Below, one piece after another: positions 1-7,898 of a DNA stretch of 64,000 bases. Positions within the stretch are counted from its first letter, which is position 1. The number at the start of each line of letters is the position of its first letter. A program made the position numbers and the translations under genes. The DNA lies in NCBI RefSeq assembly GCF_900143065.1, contig NZ_FRCX01000015.1:62001-126000 (forward strand), in the 5' to 3' direction. Origin of the DNA: Duganella sacchari (GTDB lineage Bacteria > Pseudomonadota > Gammaproteobacteria > Burkholderiales > Burkholderiaceae_D). A model generated the notes under the pieces. That model was not told the origin of the DNA. It worked only from the letters and a program-made list of their open reading frames with translations, and made no database searches.

Positions 1-2
1 AC

Positions 3-1631
3 AAGGGCAAGCAAGCCGTCACCGACATCATCGTCACGCAAGACAACACCGTGGCCCAATACCATGTGCGTTTCGGCCAGCAGGTCCGCAATGGCCTGCA
101 GGACAGCGCGCTGGGCTTCTACACCTACAAGCTGACCACGCCGCTGGCGCCGGGCGCCCAGCTGGCCATGGAATTCGAAGTCAGCTATACGCCGCAAGGC
201 ATCCTGGGCATGGGCCGCGATACGCCCGTGATCGCCAACGGCACCTTCTTCAACAACAGCTTCATGCCGCACATCGGCTACCAGCAGGAAGCGGAACTGA
301 ACGACGCCCGCGACCGCAAGAAACACCAACTGCCGGCGCGCGAGCGCATGCTGCCGCGTGACGATCCGGCCGGCCTGGCCAACAACTTCGCCAGCAGCGA
401 CGCCGACTGGATCACCTTCGACGCCACCGTCGGCACCAGCGCCAACCAGACCGCGATTGCGCCGGGCATGCTGGTCAAGGACTGGACCAGCAAAGGCCGC
501 CGCTACTTCCACTACAAGATGGACCAGCCGATGCTGAATATGTACGCCTTCCAGTCGGCGCACTACCTGGTCAAGCGCGACTGGTGGCAGGACGTCGGCA
601 TCGAGCTGTACTACCATCCGGGCCATGAATACAACCTGGACCGCATGGACAAAGGCATCAAGGAATCGCTGGACTACTACAGCAAAAACTTCGGCCCCTA
701 CCAGCACAAACTGGTACGCATCGTCGAGTTCCCGCGCTACGCGCAGTTTGCCCAGTCGTATCAGAACACCATCCCGTATTCGGAAGCGATCGGCTTCATC
801 GCCAAGGTCAACGACAAGAATCCCAAAGACATCGACTACCCGTTCTACATCACCGCGCATGAAGTAGCGCACCAGTGGTGGGGCCATCAGCTGGTGGGCG
901 GCAACACGCGCGGCAGCACCGTGCTGAGCGAAACGCTGGCCGAGTACTCCGCGCTGATGGTGATGAAAAAGAATTTCGGCGCCGGCAAAATGCGCCGCTT
1001 CCTGCACTACGATCTGGACATGTACCTGGTGGGCCGCGCGCTGGAGCGCAAGAAAGAACTGCCGCTGGCAGAAAACGAAAACCAGAACTATATCCAGTAC
1101 CGCAAGGGCAGCCTGGCGATGTACCAGCTACAGGACATCATCGGCGAAGACAAAGTCAACGGCGCGCTGAAAGCCATGCTGCTCCAGTATGGTCACCAGT
1201 CCGGTCCTTATCCGAGCGTGAACGTGCTGGTGGACGCGCTGCGCAAGGTCACGCCGGCCGACCAGGCCTACCTCATCGACGACCTGTTCAACCACATCGT
1301 GCTGTACGAGAATCACGCCACACTGGCGACCGCGCGCAAGCTCAACGACGGCAAATACGAAGTCAGCTTCACCGTCAGCGCCGCCAAGGTGCGTGCCGGC
1401 GAACAGGGCGAAGAAAAAGACGTGCCGATGCGGGACTGGATCGACATTGGCGTCGACGACAAAGACGGCAACAGCCTGCTGCGCGAGCGCAAGCTCATCG
1501 ACAAGAAAGACAGCAACTACACCGTGATCGTCAGCGGCCGGCCAGCGAAAGCGGGCATCGACCCCGACAACAAGCTCATCGACCGCAAGCCCGACGACAA
1601 TATGATTAACGTCGAACTACAAACCCAATAA
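3..1631 (+). CDS. M1 family aminopeptidase domain protein, 5' end outside window
   Basis: The reading frame is open from the first bases of the window, so the gene starts upstream; the first internal start is a GTG at 51. The visible 542 codons hold a gluzincin peptidase domain with the zinc motif HEVAHQWWGH followed about 18 residues later by the Glu of the LSETLAEYSAL helix, the standard M1 zinc site. M1 enzymes remove N-terminal residues from peptides. No GAMEN motif is seen in the part present. The sequence resembles the C-terminal peptidase half of large bacterial proteins that fuse ABC-2 type membrane segments to an M1 domain, but the membrane half would lie outside the window, so this is only a suggestion. 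It ends 11 bases before the convergent chemotaxis receptor gene. Confidence 0.85.
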   Translation, partial: KGKQAVTDIIVTQDNTVAQYHVRFGQQVRNGLQDSALGFYTYKLTTPLAPGAQLAMEFEVSYTPQGILGMGRDTPVIANGTFFNNSFMPHIGYQQEAELNDARDRKKHQLPARERMLPRDDPAGLANNFASSDADWITFDATVGTSANQTAIAPGMLVKDWTSKGRRYFHYKMDQPMLNMYAFQSAHYLVKRDWWQDVGIELYYHPGHEYNLDRMDKGIKESLDYYSKNFGPYQHKLVRIVEFPRYAQFAQSYQNTIPYSEAIGFIAKVNDKNPKDIDYPFYITAHEVAHQWWGHQLVGGNTRGSTVLSETLAEYSALMVMKKNFGAGKMRRFLHYDLDMYLVGRALERKKELPLAENENQNYIQYRKGSLAMYQLQDIIGEDKVNGALKAMLLQYGHQSGPYPSVNVLVDALRKVTPADQAYLIDDLFNHIVLYENHATLATARKLNDGKYEVSFTVSAAKVRAGEQGEEKDVPMRDWIDIGVDDKDGNSLLRERKLIDKKDSNYTVIVSGRPAKAGIDPDNKLIDRKPDDNMINVELQTQ

Positions 1632-1642
1632 ACCCGCCGTGT

Positions 1643-3223
1643 TCAGGCGGCGAGCTGCAGGCGCTGCTTGCCTGCGACGGGTGCCGGGTGCAGTTTAAAG
1701 ACGGCGACAATGGCAGTCAGCGCATCGGCCTGATCGTGCAGCGAGGCTGCTGCGGCGGCCGCTTCTTCCACCAGCGCGGCGTTCTGCTGCGTCACCTGGT
1801 CCATCTGGCCGATGGCCTGGTTGACCTGCTCGATGCCGCTGCTCTGCTCCAGTGAAGCCGAGGTGATTTCACCCATGATGTCGGTCACGCGCTGGATGCT
1901 GTCCACCACCTCCGTCATCGTGGTGCCCGCTTGCGTGACCAGCATGCTGCCCGCATTGACCTTGTCCAGCGAGTCGTCGATGAGGCCCTTGATCTCTTTG
2001 GCAGCGGCAGCGCTACGCTGCGCCAGATTGCGCACCTCGGACGCCACCACCGCAAAGCCACGGCCCTGCTCGCCTGCACGTGCCGCTTCCACCGCAGCGT
2101 TGAGCGCCAGGATATTGGTCTGGAAAGCGATGCCGTCGATCACGCTGATGATGTCGGCGATCTTGCGCGACGAACCATTGATGGCTTCCATGGTATTCAC
2201 CACTTCCGACACCACGCCGCCGCCACGCTGCGCGACTTCCGACGCTTTCACTGCCAGCTGATTGGCCTGGCGCGCGTTGTCGGCATTCTGCTTCACGGTC
2301 GAGGTCAGTTCCTCCATCGAGGAGGCCGTCTCTTCCAGGCTGGACGCCTGCTCTTCGGTACGGCCGGACAGGTCCAGATTACCGGCCGCGATCTCGCTGG
2401 ATGCAGTCGAGATGCTTTCCGTACCGTTGCGCACTTCGGTCACAATGCCAATCAGGCCAGCATTCATTTTTTGCAAGGCGTCCAGCAGGCGGCCCGTTTC
2501 ATCCGTGCTATTGACTTCGATATGGCTGGTGAGGTCCTTGCGCGCCACCGCCTCGGCGACTTCCACCGCCACCCCCAGCGGTATCGTAATGCCCCGCGTG
2601 AGACGCCATGCACAGACCACGCCCAGCGCCAGCACCAGCAGGCCCAGCACGATCATGAAGGTACGGCTGCGTTCATACAGGTCTTCAATGCGGGCCGCGT
2701 TGGCATCGATGCTCTTGCGCTGCAAATCGAGCAAGCCGCTCAGCGAGCCCAGGTAAGCCTTGCCGTCCGGCGTGAAACGCTTGTCCAGCACCTCCGCCGC
2801 TTCCTCGAACTTGCCGTCCTTCTTCAGCGCGACAATCGCGTCGCGCGAAGCCAGGTAACGTTTGCGGTTGGCCATCATGTCAGTGAACAGGGCTTTTTCC
2901 GCCTCGCTTTCCAGCAGCGGCTCCACCTTCTTCTGCAGGCCGTTCACCTCAGCGGTGGACGATGCCGTCTCCTCCGCAAAGAACGGCCCCAGCGACGGAT
3001 CGGAACTCTTCGAGATGGCCGACGTACGGCGCACGCTCGTATGGATCAAACGATACCAGTCCGCAATCATGCGTTCCTTGGCCAGCGGCTGCTGCATCAT
3101 GTCGCGCGTGGCGGTGGCAACCGACTGCATGTGACTGATACCGATCACCGTCATCAAAATCATCAACGCCAATACCAAACCAAAGCCCGCCGCAAGGCGC
3201 GTGCCAATTTTCAAATTTTTCAT
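1643..3223 (-). CDS. Methyl-accepting chemotaxis protein
   Basis: This 526-residue receptor has a short cytoplasmic N-terminus, a first membrane helix at about residues 9-31, a periplasmic four-helix-bundle-like sensor, a second membrane helix at about 189-208, a HAMP segment and a long coiled-coil signalling domain. The highly conserved hairpin tip is present around residue 385 (EAARAGEQGRGFAVVASEVR), the site that contacts CheA and CheW. The protein ends in KQRLQLAA, without the NWETF-type pentapeptide that tethers CheR/CheB in some receptors. The ligand cannot be told from sequence. It stands alone here, with no che genes near. I looked for a clear sigma-28 promoter upstream and did not find a convincing one. 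Confidence 0.95.
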   Translation of the reverse strand: MKNLKIGTRLAAGFGLVLALMILMTVIGISHMQSVATATRDMMQQPLAKERMIADWYRLIHTSVRRTSAISKSSDPSLGPFFAEETASSTAEVNGLQKKVEPLLESEAEKALFTDMMANRKRYLASRDAIVALKKDGKFEEAAEVLDKRFTPDGKAYLGSLSGLLDLQRKSIDANAARIEDLYERSRTFMIVLGLLVLALGVVCAWRLTRGITIPLGVAVEVAEAVARKDLTSHIEVNSTDETGRLLDALQKMNAGLIGIVTEVRNGTESISTASSEIAAGNLDLSGRTEEQASSLEETASSMEELTSTVKQNADNARQANQLAVKASEVAQRGGGVVSEVVNTMEAINGSSRKIADIISVIDGIAFQTNILALNAAVEAARAGEQGRGFAVVASEVRNLAQRSAAAAKEIKGLIDDSLDKVNAGSMLVTQAGTTMTEVVDSIQRVTDIMGEITSASLEQSSGIEQVNQAIGQMDQVTQQNAALVEEAAAAAASLHDQADALTAIVAVFKLHPAPVAGKQRLQLAA

Positions 3224-3360
3224 GATGAATGCGCCCGCGAAGGCAATATTGGAAATAAAGAAGCGTTACTACTATTGAAACTACGACTCGGGCAGAAGAA
3301 GTGAGTTGCCCTACAGAATCACCAGTTTAGCACAGCAACTAATTTAATGCTGGCGTGTGA

Positions 3361-3852
3361 CTAGGCTGTGACGGACAACAGGTTGACGATGCCCATGTCG
3401 TAGGAACTGGAGATGACCGTGCCGGCCAGATTGGGATTGGTTTTCAGCAGCTCGGCCCAGTTGCTCGCGGCCTGTTCGGACAGTGTCGTGCTAATCGCGC
3501 CAGTGCCCGTATACACCCCCGAGGATGTCGCACTTTCCGTCAGCGAAGAAAGGATGTTCTGATCCTGTGCCAGCTGCGCCGTATTGGACGTATCCACATT
3601 GCTGCCCTCTTTCGGCGTAGCAATCGTTTCCTCGGCCTGGCCCGCCTGCTGCAAAGTATTCAACAGACCGGCAGGCGAATACACCGTCGCCCCGGTCGAG
3701 CCGCCCAGCGACGCCACCACGGCCGATTGCGCCGACAACGTCACCGCCTGCGACGACAACTCTGCAGCCGCCGTCGCTGCCGCAGGCGCAGCAGTAGGCA
3801 CATACGGCTGATAAGCCGCATTGGAGGTCACAGTGTTGAGCGAGACAGTCAT
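3361..3852 (-). CDS. Hypothetical Ala/Ser/Thr-rich protein
   Basis: A 163-residue protein with no signal peptide or membrane helix. The first 60 residues are rich in Ala, Ser, Thr and Val, and the middle is rich in Asn, Gln and Ser. I do not recognise the family. Codon use looks like the neighbours (strong GC preference at third positions) and no good competing frame exists, which supports a real gene. The start ATG at 3852 faces the perfect inverted repeat at 3899-3964. The composition resembles secreted or surface-associated low-complexity proteins, but no export signal can be named. Confidence 0.6.
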   Translation of the reverse strand: MTVSLNTVTSNAAYQPYVPTAAPAAATAAAELSSQAVTLSAQSAVVASLGGSTGATVYSPAGLLNTLQQAGQAEETIATPKEGSNVDTSNTAQLAQDQNILSSLTESATSSGVYTGTGAISTTLSEQAASNWAELLKTNPNLAGTVISSSYDMGIVNLLSVTA

Positions 3853-3898
3853 GATGCCTTCAATATAGTAGCTGGCAGCAGCATGCGCAAGCGCAAAA

Positions 3899-3964
3899 AA
3901 TCCGGGGTCAGGTCCGTCATTTCTACATGAGCCCGTGTAGAAATGACGGACCTGACCCCGGATT
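3899..3964. repeat. Perfect 29-bp inverted repeat (REP/hairpin element)
   Basis: The arms 3899-3927 and 3936-3964 are exact reverse complements of 29 bases, with an 8-base loop (TGAGCCCG). The core reads GGGGTCAGGTCCGTCATTT. It starts 4 bases after the stop codon of the gene at 3969-4448 and could also act as that gene's transcript end, although no long T tract follows. The GGGGTCAGGTCC-type core is reminiscent of dispersed REP-like palindromes in proteobacteria. Only one copy is in the window, so its repetitive nature is inferred. Confidence 0.8.
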
Positions 3965-3968
3965 GGGC

Positions 3969-4448
3969 TTAGATCTTGGCGGCGTCGTGGTCGCGCTTGA
4001 CCTTGTCTTCGTGGCGCTGCACTTTTTCTTCGTGGCGCGCTACTTTGGTTTCCTGTTTGTCAGCCTGGCGATGGGCAATGACTTTTTCGTCATGCTTGAT
4101 GTCCTGCTTCTGCTGCCGGATTACCTGCTGCTCGCCGCGACGTGCCTGGTCCAGTTGCTGGGCGCCGGCGAGGTCGCCTTTTTTCACGTCGGCTTGCTCG
4201 GCGCGGGCCAGCGTGGTGCGCTGCTGACGTTCGGCTTGCAGTTGCTGTTGGCCGGCGGCGACTTCATTTTTCTTCATGGCGATCACGGCATTGTCGTGCT
4301 TGATCTCGCGGTTGTCCTGATGGATCTGTTTGCTGTCCTGGCGTATCTGCGTGTTGTCTTGGTGGACCTGGGCCACTGGATTTTGCGCAAACGCTGCAGC
4401 GCTGATCATCGAAAGCAGGCCGGTCATCATCAGGGTTTTGGTTTTCAT
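3969..4448 (-). CDS. Secreted, highly charged coiled-coil protein of unknown function
   Basis: The frame is open further upstream, but I place the start at the ATG at 4448, which has a good ribosome site (AAGGAA, seven bases before) and opens a clear signal peptide (MKTKTLMMTG...AAAFAQ). The 159-residue product is rich in Gln, Lys, His, Asp and Glu. Residues about 24-55 form imperfect seven-residue repeats of the type QIxQDxx (QVHQDNT, QIRQDSK, QIHQDNR, EIKHDNA), and similar charged heptads (ARHEEKV, QRHEDKV) occur at the C-terminus, predicting a long helix or coiled coil in the periplasm. The His-rich repeats could bind metal ions; that is speculation. I do not recognise the family. Confidence 0.75.
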   Translation of the reverse strand: MKTKTLMMTGLLSMISAAAFAQNPVAQVHQDNTQIRQDSKQIHQDNREIKHDNAVIAMKKNEVAAGQQQLQAERQQRTTLARAEQADVKKGDLAGAQQLDQARRGEQQVIRQQKQDIKHDEKVIAHRQADKQETKVARHEEKVQRHEDKVKRDHDAAKI

Positions 4449-4552
4449 GACGGTGTTCCTTTTCTTGAGGTTTGCAGACCGCTGTTCATCAGCGTCTTGT
4501 GCATTCAACGCGGCCGCCTCTAGCAGAGAAGACCACATTTCCGTAAGAAAAG

Positions 4553-5455
4553 TTACGAGTTGTATCTGGCCAGCGCTGACGCCAGGTCGCGTTGCCAGGC
4601 ACTGGCTTGCGCGCGGTTCCACACCAGCGCCACCTGTTCGACGCACTCGAACGCGCAGTCGGTGACGTGGATGCGGCGTAGCGCCGTATCGGCCAGCGCG
4701 AAGTCGGGCAGATAGGCCAGGGCCTGCCCTGCTTTCACCAGGCTGAGCAGCAGTTGCAGGTCGTCAGCCCAGTAACGGATCTTGCGCGGCAGCTGGTCGT
4801 CCCGCCAGCCGTCGGAGCGCGCGCCGCGCTGCATGCCGCAGAATAGCGAACGCGATGGACAGGCAAAATCGTGTTTCAATACTTCGGCAGTTTTCGCCTT
4901 GAGCTTACGCGCTTTAACTAGCGGATGATTTTTCCCCGCCATCAGGTGCAGTGTGATGCTGCCAAGTGGTGTCACTTCCCATTCGTCCGACCAGTGCTCG
5001 CCACGTCCCTCAATCACATCGCTGGTGACGATAGCGGCGTTGATGTCGCCACGTGCCAGTGCGGCCAGCGCTTCGTCTTCAAACATGGCTTGCATGCGCA
5101 GGCTCGCTTGCGGGTAGGCGCTTAATGCCTGCGACAGCATTTCGCCATGACGCCACAGCAGAATCGCCGGGCCGGCGATGCGGCTGTCGATCGCGGCCTG
5201 CTCGCCCATCAGATCCGCCTTGGCCTGGTCGGCCAGCGCCAGCAAGGTCTGCGCGCGGTTCAGCATGAGCTGGCCGCTGTCGTTGAGCACCAGCTGTTTG
5301 CTGCTGCGATCAAACAGCGGCTTGCCCAGTGCCTCTTCCAGCCGCTTGAGCGCCTTCGACACGGCCGATGGCGTCAGATGCAGCTCCTGCGCAGCCGCCC
5401 CCAGCGACGGGCGGCGCGCAGCGCTGACGAAGACGCGTAAATCGCTGAGGTTCAT
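4553..5455 (-). CDS. LysR-family transcriptional regulator
   Basis: A 300-residue protein with the usual LysR layout: an N-terminal winged helix-turn-helix (residues 1-65, including the recognition segment LTPSAVSKALKRLEEALGK) followed by a periplasmic-binding-protein-like effector domain. It is divergent from the oxidoreductase gene beginning at 5532, with 76 bases between the starts, the arrangement in which LysR proteins commonly control the neighbouring gene. The AT-rich stretch at about 5482-5497 in that gap could carry the binding site. The inducer cannot be predicted. Confidence 0.92.
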   Translation of the reverse strand: MNLSDLRVFVSAARRPSLGAAAQELHLTPSAVSKALKRLEEALGKPLFDRSSKQLVLNDSGQLMLNRAQTLLALADQAKADLMGEQAAIDSRIAGPAILLWRHGEMLSQALSAYPQASLRMQAMFEDEALAALARGDINAAIVTSDVIEGRGEHWSDEWEVTPLGSITLHLMAGKNHPLVKARKLKAKTAEVLKHDFACPSRSLFCGMQRGARSDGWRDDQLPRKIRYWADDLQLLLSLVKAGQALAYLPDFALADTALRRIHVTDCAFECVEQVALVWNRAQASAWQRDLASALARYNS

Positions 5456-5531
5456 GGTTTCCTAGTGGGACACAAAGAGTGAATTTAAGTTGCTTTACTG
5501 GATACGCCCATCATCATACCATTCCAGCACT

Positions 5532-6551
5532 ATGACCACGACCAAACAATGGATCTACCGCCGCCAGCCGACGGGCCAGATCACGACCGAACACTATGAA
5601 CTCGTCGAGCAGACGCTGGACAGCACACTGTCCGATGGCGAGGTGCTCATCGCGGCACGCTACTTCAGCGTCGATCCCTATATGCGGATTGGCCAGTCGA
5701 GCAAGCCGACTTACGACGCCGAAGCGCATCCGCTGAACACCGTGCAGCAGGGTACCGTAGTCGCGCAGGTATTGGCGTCCAATGCCGCCGGCTTGCAGGA
5801 AGGCGATTGGGTGCAGAGCTACACGGGTTGGCAAACGCACGCGCGGATTCACGCCAGCGCCGTGAAGCGCATCGATCCCGATGCCGCACCAGTGACGACC
5901 GCGCTCGGCGTGCTGGGCATGCCCGGCCGCACCGCATGGTTCGGCTTGACGGAATCCGGCAAGCCGCACGCAGGCGAAGTGGTGGTGGTCTCCGGCGCTG
6001 CCGGTGCAGTGGGATCGCTGGTCGTGCAGTTCGCCAAGCGCCATGGTGCGCGCGTGCTGGGCATCGCTGGCGGCGCGGCCAAATGCGACTGGGTACGCGA
6101 CACGCTGGGCGCTGATTGGGCCATCGACTACAAATCCTACCGCGATGCCGATACACTGGGCGCTGAGATCAAACGCCTGACGGGCGGTGTCGACGTCTAC
6201 TTCGACAACGTTGGCGGCATGGTGACGGATGCGGTCATCCCGCTGATCAACCGCCGCGCGCGCATTGTGATCTGCGGCCAGATCAGCCAATACAGCGGCG
6301 GTCTTGAGACGCCAGAGCTGGGGCCACGTCTGCTGCACCACATGCTGTACCAGCGCGCCACGATACAAGGCATGCTGGCGCGCGACTACCTGCACCGCAT
6401 GGATGAAATGATCCGCATCGTCGGGCCGTGGGTGAAGGCGGGCGACATCGTCTTTGAAGAAACCGTGATCGACGGCTTTGAACAACTGCCCACCGCACTG
6501 AATTCGCTGTTCACCGGCGACCACCGCGGCAAGCTGCTGGTGCGCGCATGA
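5532..6551 (+). CDS. Zinc-independent MDR-family NADP-dependent oxidoreductase
   Basis: A 339-residue medium-chain dehydrogenase/reductase of the group that includes YncB/curcumin reductase and leukotriene B4 12-hydroxydehydrogenase-like double-bond reductases. The N-terminal GroES-like domain (VDPYMRIG) is followed by the Rossmann fold with the nucleotide motif VVVSGAAGAVGSLVVQFAK and the family signature GGVDVYFDNVGG. These enzymes reduce the double bond of alpha,beta-unsaturated carbonyls with NADPH. The frame is open back to a TTG at 5490; I chose the ATG at 5532 because family proteins start close before this point, though its ribosome site is weak. The stop overlaps the start of the next gene by four bases (ATGA), so the two are likely co-translated. 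The divergent LysR gene is a plausible regulator. Confidence 0.9.
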   Translation: MTTTKQWIYRRQPTGQITTEHYELVEQTLDSTLSDGEVLIAARYFSVDPYMRIGQSSKPTYDAEAHPLNTVQQGTVVAQVLASNAAGLQEGDWVQSYTGWQTHARIHASAVKRIDPDAAPVTTALGVLGMPGRTAWFGLTESGKPHAGEVVVVSGAAGAVGSLVVQFAKRHGARVLGIAGGAAKCDWVRDTLGADWAIDYKSYRDADTLGAEIKRLTGGVDVYFDNVGGMVTDAVIPLINRRARIVICGQISQYSGGLETPELGPRLLHHMLYQRATIQGMLARDYLHRMDEMIRIVGPWVKAGDIVFEETVIDGFEQLPTALNSLFTGDHRGKLLVRA

Positions 6552-7213
6552 AAACCTTCGCCGCTTTGATGCTGCTGGCCGGTAGCGCAGCAGCGGCAGA
6601 CGTCACCTACGGCGAACATGGCATGGCGCTCTTCGGTGGCAAGGAGGGCCTGTACGCCTCGCATCTGCCGATGTTCCATGCGCCGCACGATTATCAGGTG
6701 GTGCTGCAAGTGCATGTCGCCGATCCCGCCACCGATGCCGCGTTACGCCAGCGCCTCGATGGCAAGACGGCCTTGTGGACCATCGCGCCAGAAAAATTCG
6801 AGCTCTCGCGCCTGGCGCCACAAGCCGCCACGCCGCTCAGGCAGTTCAAGGCAGACCTGGTGCTCGGCCATTTTGAACAGGGCGGCAAAACCCAATACGC
6901 GGCCTCCACTATCGTTGTGGACAAGGTGCTGTTTTTCCACAAGCTCTCGCCCGAACAGCGTGCCAGCGTTAGCAGCACCTATATGCAGATCGGCGATGGC
7001 CAGCAGCGCTACCTCGTGAAGCAAATCGACAGCCGTCCTGATTACGACCACATCATCGCTTACCGCGCGGCACGTGGTGCAGCGCATACAGACATCACCG
7101 TCATCAAACGCGGGCTGAGCCAACCCAACGCCGCCGAACTGGCGGCTGCGCTGCACGCGCAGCGCAACACCATCCGCGGCACGATTTATTTTTATACCGA
7201 CGATTTAAAATGA
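6548..7213 (+). CDS. Secreted protein of unknown function
   Basis: The 221-residue product starts with a typical signal peptide (MKTFAALMLLAGSAAAA) and has no other membrane segment. The mature part begins with a glycine/aromatic-rich stretch (GEHGMALFGGKEGLYASHLP) and a His-rich PMFHAPHDYQ segment, then looks like a soluble mixed alpha/beta domain. I do not assign a function. The four-base overlap with the oxidoreductase stop shows it is the second gene of a short operon, so it may be under the same control. Confidence 0.75.
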   Translation: MKTFAALMLLAGSAAAADVTYGEHGMALFGGKEGLYASHLPMFHAPHDYQVVLQVHVADPATDAALRQRLDGKTALWTIAPEKFELSRLAPQAATPLRQFKADLVLGHFEQGGKTQYAASTIVVDKVLFFHKLSPEQRASVSSTYMQIGDGQQRYLVKQIDSRPDYDHIIAYRAARGAAHTDITVIKRGLSQPNAAELAAALHAQRNTIRGTIYFYTDDLK

Positions 7214-7234
7214 GCCAGCTAGCGTCAGCATTGC

Positions 7235-7771
7235 TTACGGTGTTGCCACGCCGTTGCTCCCAGGCTGCGAGATGCGTTTGCGCAGGTAGTCTGACACTTG
7301 TGGATCAAGTTGGCTCAGATCAAATTGACCTTGTTCGATCATTCCGGCGTTAACACCGCAAACGAATGCCTTGCTAGCCCAGCCTTTAGATGCGTCCTGC
7401 GGGATCAGCTTCTTATAATCGGTTTCAACCTGGTGCGGCACCTGCTTGTTGAGCATGTTATCAAGTTCAGCCTTAGCCGCCGGAGCATTGACCTCGTCCA
7501 GCAGTTCGCTTCGCACCCGCATGTTCTCCAGAAGGAGGTCGGCATGGCGTTTCTGCCAGGCTGCAACGGCAGCGGTCACCTTGTGCCGCGCAGATTTATC
7601 CGCGCTTGCACAATATGCTTCCACCTTCTTCAATAGCGATTGGGTCATGGCAGGTGAGTAGGCTGCACGTCCGCGCACAAATGATTCATCGACAGCAGCG
7701 GAGCCTTGGGCAGCTACGATCCTGGGCAGGACAATCGCCACGACTAATGCGCACAGTTTAATGGGAGGCAT
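7235..7771 (-). CDS. Secreted small protein of unknown function
   Basis: The frame extends upstream into the topB terminator, but the ATG at 7771 opens a good signal peptide (MPPIKLCALVVAIVLPRIVAAQG), giving 178 residues. The mature protein is mostly helical, with two cysteines (EAYCASADK and FVCGVNAGM) that could form a disulfide in the periplasm. No family recognised. It converges on the gene ending at 7213 with a 21-base gap. Confidence 0.7.
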   Translation of the reverse strand: MPPIKLCALVVAIVLPRIVAAQGSAAVDESFVRGRAAYSPAMTQSLLKKVEAYCASADKSARHKVTAAVAAWQKRHADLLLENMRVRSELLDEVNAPAAKAELDNMLNKQVPHQVETDYKKLIPQDASKGWASKAFVCGVNAGMIEQGQFDLSQLDPQVSDYLRKRISQPGSNGVATP

Positions 7772-7870
7772 AGGCTGTAGAGTTTTTCTTACTGAGGTAT
7801 GGAAACAGCAATTGGGTTCAATTGGCGACTCGGAGACGGCATCTAACTTTTTAACCGCTCGCACAATGAA

Positions 7871-7896
7871 AAACGGGACACTTGCGTGTCCCGTTT
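7871..7896 (-). terminator. Rho-independent terminator of topB
   Basis: An 11-bp perfect stem (arms 7871-7881 and 7886-7896, loop TTGC) lies two bases past the topB stop codon. Read on the minus strand the stem ends in a T tract (CCCGTTTTTC), the form of an intrinsic terminator. Confidence 0.85.
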
Positions 7897-7898
7897 CT

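Noticed and set aside
3224..3360. Sigma-28 flagellar promoter for the chemotaxis receptor
   Set aside because: A TAAA with 15-base spacing exists but the GCCGATAA half is not matched.
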